64,000 nt of DNA, taken from NCBI GenBank assembly GCA_905250115.1, contig CAJNOI010000345.1:1-64000 (forward strand), read 5' to 3'. This stretch comes from Adineta steineri. Its lineage: Eukaryota > Rotifera > Eurotatoria > Adinetida > Adinetidae. A program made the position numbers and the translations under genes. Every line of letters begins with the position of its first letter. The stretch's first letter is position 1. The notes under the pieces are model-generated. The model was given only the letters and a program-made list of their open reading frames with translations. It had not been told where the DNA came from and did not search any database. Shown piece after piece: positions 61,801 through 64,000 of the stretch.

Positions 61801-62358
61801 AAATAAGATATTCACATGATTTATTCTACATTTAGTTTGTTTATTTAAAAAGTCATCTTATTCTGCCAAGAGAAAGGGGAGATGAATATGCATCGAAAGT
61901 TATATGGATCCTAGGATTTGTAGTGAGGTATTTTCAACAAATTCCTTGTTTTTCATATATTAAAAAACTCGATTTTTTGTCAAAATATAACAAAACCTTA
62001 GCTAAAATTTTTTATTATTATTAGTAATTACAAATAAAATCTTTCCATAGTTTCTGTTGCTTATAGAACTCTCCCAAAAATTAATAAATTCATATGACAC
62101 ATACTCTTTTTTCTGATAGGTTTATATGACAGCCTTAGATAACGTCTTCATCGGTGAAACGTGTATCCCACACTCTTGTTCTTATCATAAGTTATTGAAA
62201 ATATACTCACCCACGCTTTATTTTAAAATACGCATTACAACTTTCTGTTGTTATCTATGATAGAATATTAAATCAATATCTGATTTAACTCAATGAGAAA
62301 TAAAAAAAAGTGATTTTTATTAGATAAAAAGAGCAAAACTAATCTATATATATAAATA
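61801..62358. other. Intergenic, no gene seen
   Basis: AT-rich 3' flank of the flavin monooxygenase gene. TTTGTTTATTTAAAAAGTCA at about 61838 is a partial direct repeat of the block at 61527. Confidence 0.5.
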
Positions 62359-64000
62359 CTATAATGGATACCAAGCTGCTGGTTTACATGATTCAATTCT
62401 AAAAACTAACCAAAAAAAAGCATAAATAATTAACATAATAAAATATAAAATATTTGGTTGTATAACCCATTTAGCTTTTAAAATAATTTCTTTTGCTTGT
62501 TTTGGTTTAGCATGTGGACCAACTAAACGATATTGAGCATTTAATAATGGTCCAAACATTAATTTCATCCATAATTTTGGTTCTGTAAAAAATATCTTAG
62601 TAAAATTAGGTCGACATCCAATAATTCTTGCTAAATCATCTGTATAAATTAAATAATCAGTTAAATTAGTAAGACGATTTACTCTATAAGGTGTTAATTG
62701 CCATTCTAAATACTTCACATATTTTGAAATTTGTTTATTCATATCTGTTTTATTTGGTAATTTTAATTTATTTGAACATAATAAAGCAAAATAACGTGCT
62801 TGAAGTTCAATTAATGGTGGAATAGCACCTAATGCTGGCCGAGCAAAACCAATCCAAACAATTTCATCACCTAAATCAGGATGATAACAATGTTTATATA
62901 AATTATGTGAGATTTTCGATTGATTTACAATTGCTTTTAAATCTTGATCAGCATCGGAACTTAATTCAATAAATGGAAATGAATTTTGAAAACCAGTACA
63001 ACAAATAATTTCATCAACAAATTCTTCTGTATTATCATTAAATATAATTGAATTTTTTCTTAATTCTTTTATCCCTGGTTTTCGTGAACATTTATCTTTA
63101 TATTTAATTAATGCTTCAACTAAATTCGAATTTTTTGTTCCATATGTTGTCCAAATATTACTTGTTCGAATTTGTTTTAAATTCATATAGATTCCTTTAC
63201 GTCTTATTAAATCATATTCAGTTGAGTGACCTTTTTGATAGATAAAACATTTTATATAAGATTTTATTAAACTATTTATCATATCAATATATGTATGGAG
63301 AATTCCCCATGCCCGTGGAATTGAATGATGAGCACGTGACGTATCTAAATCTGCTGGTCCATATTGATTACCATGTATATAACGTGGTATAAGAAATCCA
63401 TGATCATTTCTTATTGATAAAAAAGCTTTTTTACCATATTGTGCAGCAGCTAATATCATATCACTTGCAGATTCTCCACTACCAACAATACATATTGATT
63501 TATTAGTAAAATCTTCATAATGTTTAATATCTTTTAAATGTTTGATTTTTCCTTGAAATAAATCTTGATTTTGAAATAATGGAACATTTTTATTACCAAA
63601 TATTCCACAACATATTGCAATACGATCAAATGAATAAATATTTTGTGAATTATTTAAAAGAATATTCCATTTATTATTTGAATAATCTTTCCATAATGAT
63701 TTAACTTCTGTATTAAATTCAATATATTTTTTTAAATGAAAATTCTCAGCATAATCATTTAAATATTCAGAATATTCAATAAATGATAACATTCGAGGTT
63801 CTTCAAGAATATTTTCATCTTTTCCAACAAAATCTCCAAACATAGTTAATATATGACTTGATACAAATATTCCTTGTTGATATGCTTCTCTATATAAACC
63901 ACCAACACAATTTGATTTTTCAAAAACAGTACATTCATGACCTTCATCTAATAATTCTTTTAATGTAACTAAACCACTACATCCACATCCAATTATTCCA
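62359..64000 (-). CDS. Flavin-containing monooxygenase (FMO), 5' end beyond window
   Basis: 546 codons to the stop at 62359; the frame is open to the window edge. It starts with the FAD-binding GIIGCGCSGL. The FMO fingerprint FxGxxxHxxxY/F appears as FQGKIKHLKDI with Ile at the last position. NADPH-binding is at IVGSGESA. The C-terminus has a hydrophobic helix (ILYFIMLIIYAFFWLVF), as in microsomal FMOs, which anchor in the endoplasmic reticulum. The enzyme class oxygenates soft nucleophiles (N, S) of small molecules with NADPH and oxygen. Only a few N-terminal residues should be missing. Single exon as far as seen. Confidence 0.85.
   Translation of the reverse strand, partial: GIIGCGCSGLVTLKELLDEGHECTVFEKSNCVGGLYREAYQQGIFVSSHILTMFGDFVGKDENILEEPRMLSFIEYSEYLNDYAENFHLKKYIEFNTEVKSLWKDYSNNKWNILLNNSQNIYSFDRIAICCGIFGNKNVPLFQNQDLFQGKIKHLKDIKHYEDFTNKSICIVGSGESASDMILAAAQYGKKAFLSIRNDHGFLIPRYIHGNQYGPADLDTSRAHHSIPRAWGILHTYIDMINSLIKSYIKCFIYQKGHSTEYDLIRRKGIYMNLKQIRTSNIWTTYGTKNSNLVEALIKYKDKCSRKPGIKELRKNSIIFNDNTEEFVDEIICCTGFQNSFPFIELSSDADQDLKAIVNQSKISHNLYKHCYHPDLGDEIVWIGFARPALGAIPPLIELQARYFALLCSNKLKLPNKTDMNKQISKYVKYLEWQLTPYRVNRLTNLTDYLIYTDDLARIIGCRPNFTKIFFTEPKLWMKLMFGPLLNAQYRLVGPHAKPKQAKEIILKAKWVIQPNILYFIMLIIYAFFWLVFRIESCKPAAWYPL

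Overview
Eukaryotic, AT-rich, gene-dense DNA. The best fit is a bdelloid rotifer (Adineta/Rotaria type). This rests on many GT-AG introns of about 50-55 bp, on gene families I know to be expanded in bdelloids (NHL-repeat proteins, ADP-ribosyltransferase folds joined to TPR or ankyrin repeats, LDLa/EGF receptors with a 7TM end, many single-exon rhodopsin-like GPCRs), on two genes that look horizontally acquired, and on repeated blocks of TGTGGG, which I recall as the bdelloid telomeric hexamer. No database was consulted.

Layout. 1-13.3 kb: the 3' part of one 29-exon plus-strand gene for a giant polycystin (NHL propellers, Ser/Thr stalk, REJ, GPS, PLAT, TRPP channel). 13.9-15.0 kb: a GPCR with one in-frame stop. 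16.3-18.2 kb: an apparently non-autonomous terminal-inverted-repeat transposon full of GAGTACTC palindromes. 18.7-23.0 kb: a degenerate ART-like/TPR protein split by one stop. 23.6 kb: an intron-containing tRNA-Tyr. 25.1-28.8 kb: an F-box-like gene with a one-base slip, then a leucine-rich-repeat gene made of near-identical exon-intron cassettes. 29.2-33.0 kb: an LDLa/EGF/7TM receptor running into an assembly gap. 33.7-36.1 kb: two small uncertain ORFs. 36.5-38.1 kb: a divergent EF1A-like GTPase. 39.3-41.9 kb: an intronless fungal-type CSC1/TMEM63 channel. 43.0-46.2 kb: a type II mucin-like membrane protein and a small secreted protein. 46.7-55.5 kb, all minus strand: an intact GPCR, a TPR/ZZ/VWA gene with one stop, a secreted protein and a frameshifted GPCR. 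57.0-57.4 kb: a membrane-protein fragment across a second gap. 59.6-61.0 kb: an ankyrin/ADP-ribosyltransferase, followed by a repeat island. 62.4-64.0 kb: a flavin monooxygenase cut by the window edge.

Two patterns run across the window. First, at least thirteen telomere-like hairpins (outer ends CTTGAGGGTGTGGG / CCCACACCCTCAAG around an AT-rich loop) lie in gaps between genes, most within a few hundred bases of a gene end, and none was found in an intron. Second, six otherwise intact genes each carry exactly one lesion: three nonsense codons (TGA, TAA, TAG) and three one-base homopolymer slips. That points to early decay of duplicate copies, to assembly errors, or to both. There are no operons. 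Neighbouring genes do not form an obvious pathway, but membrane receptors and ADP-ribosyltransferase-type proteins dominate.
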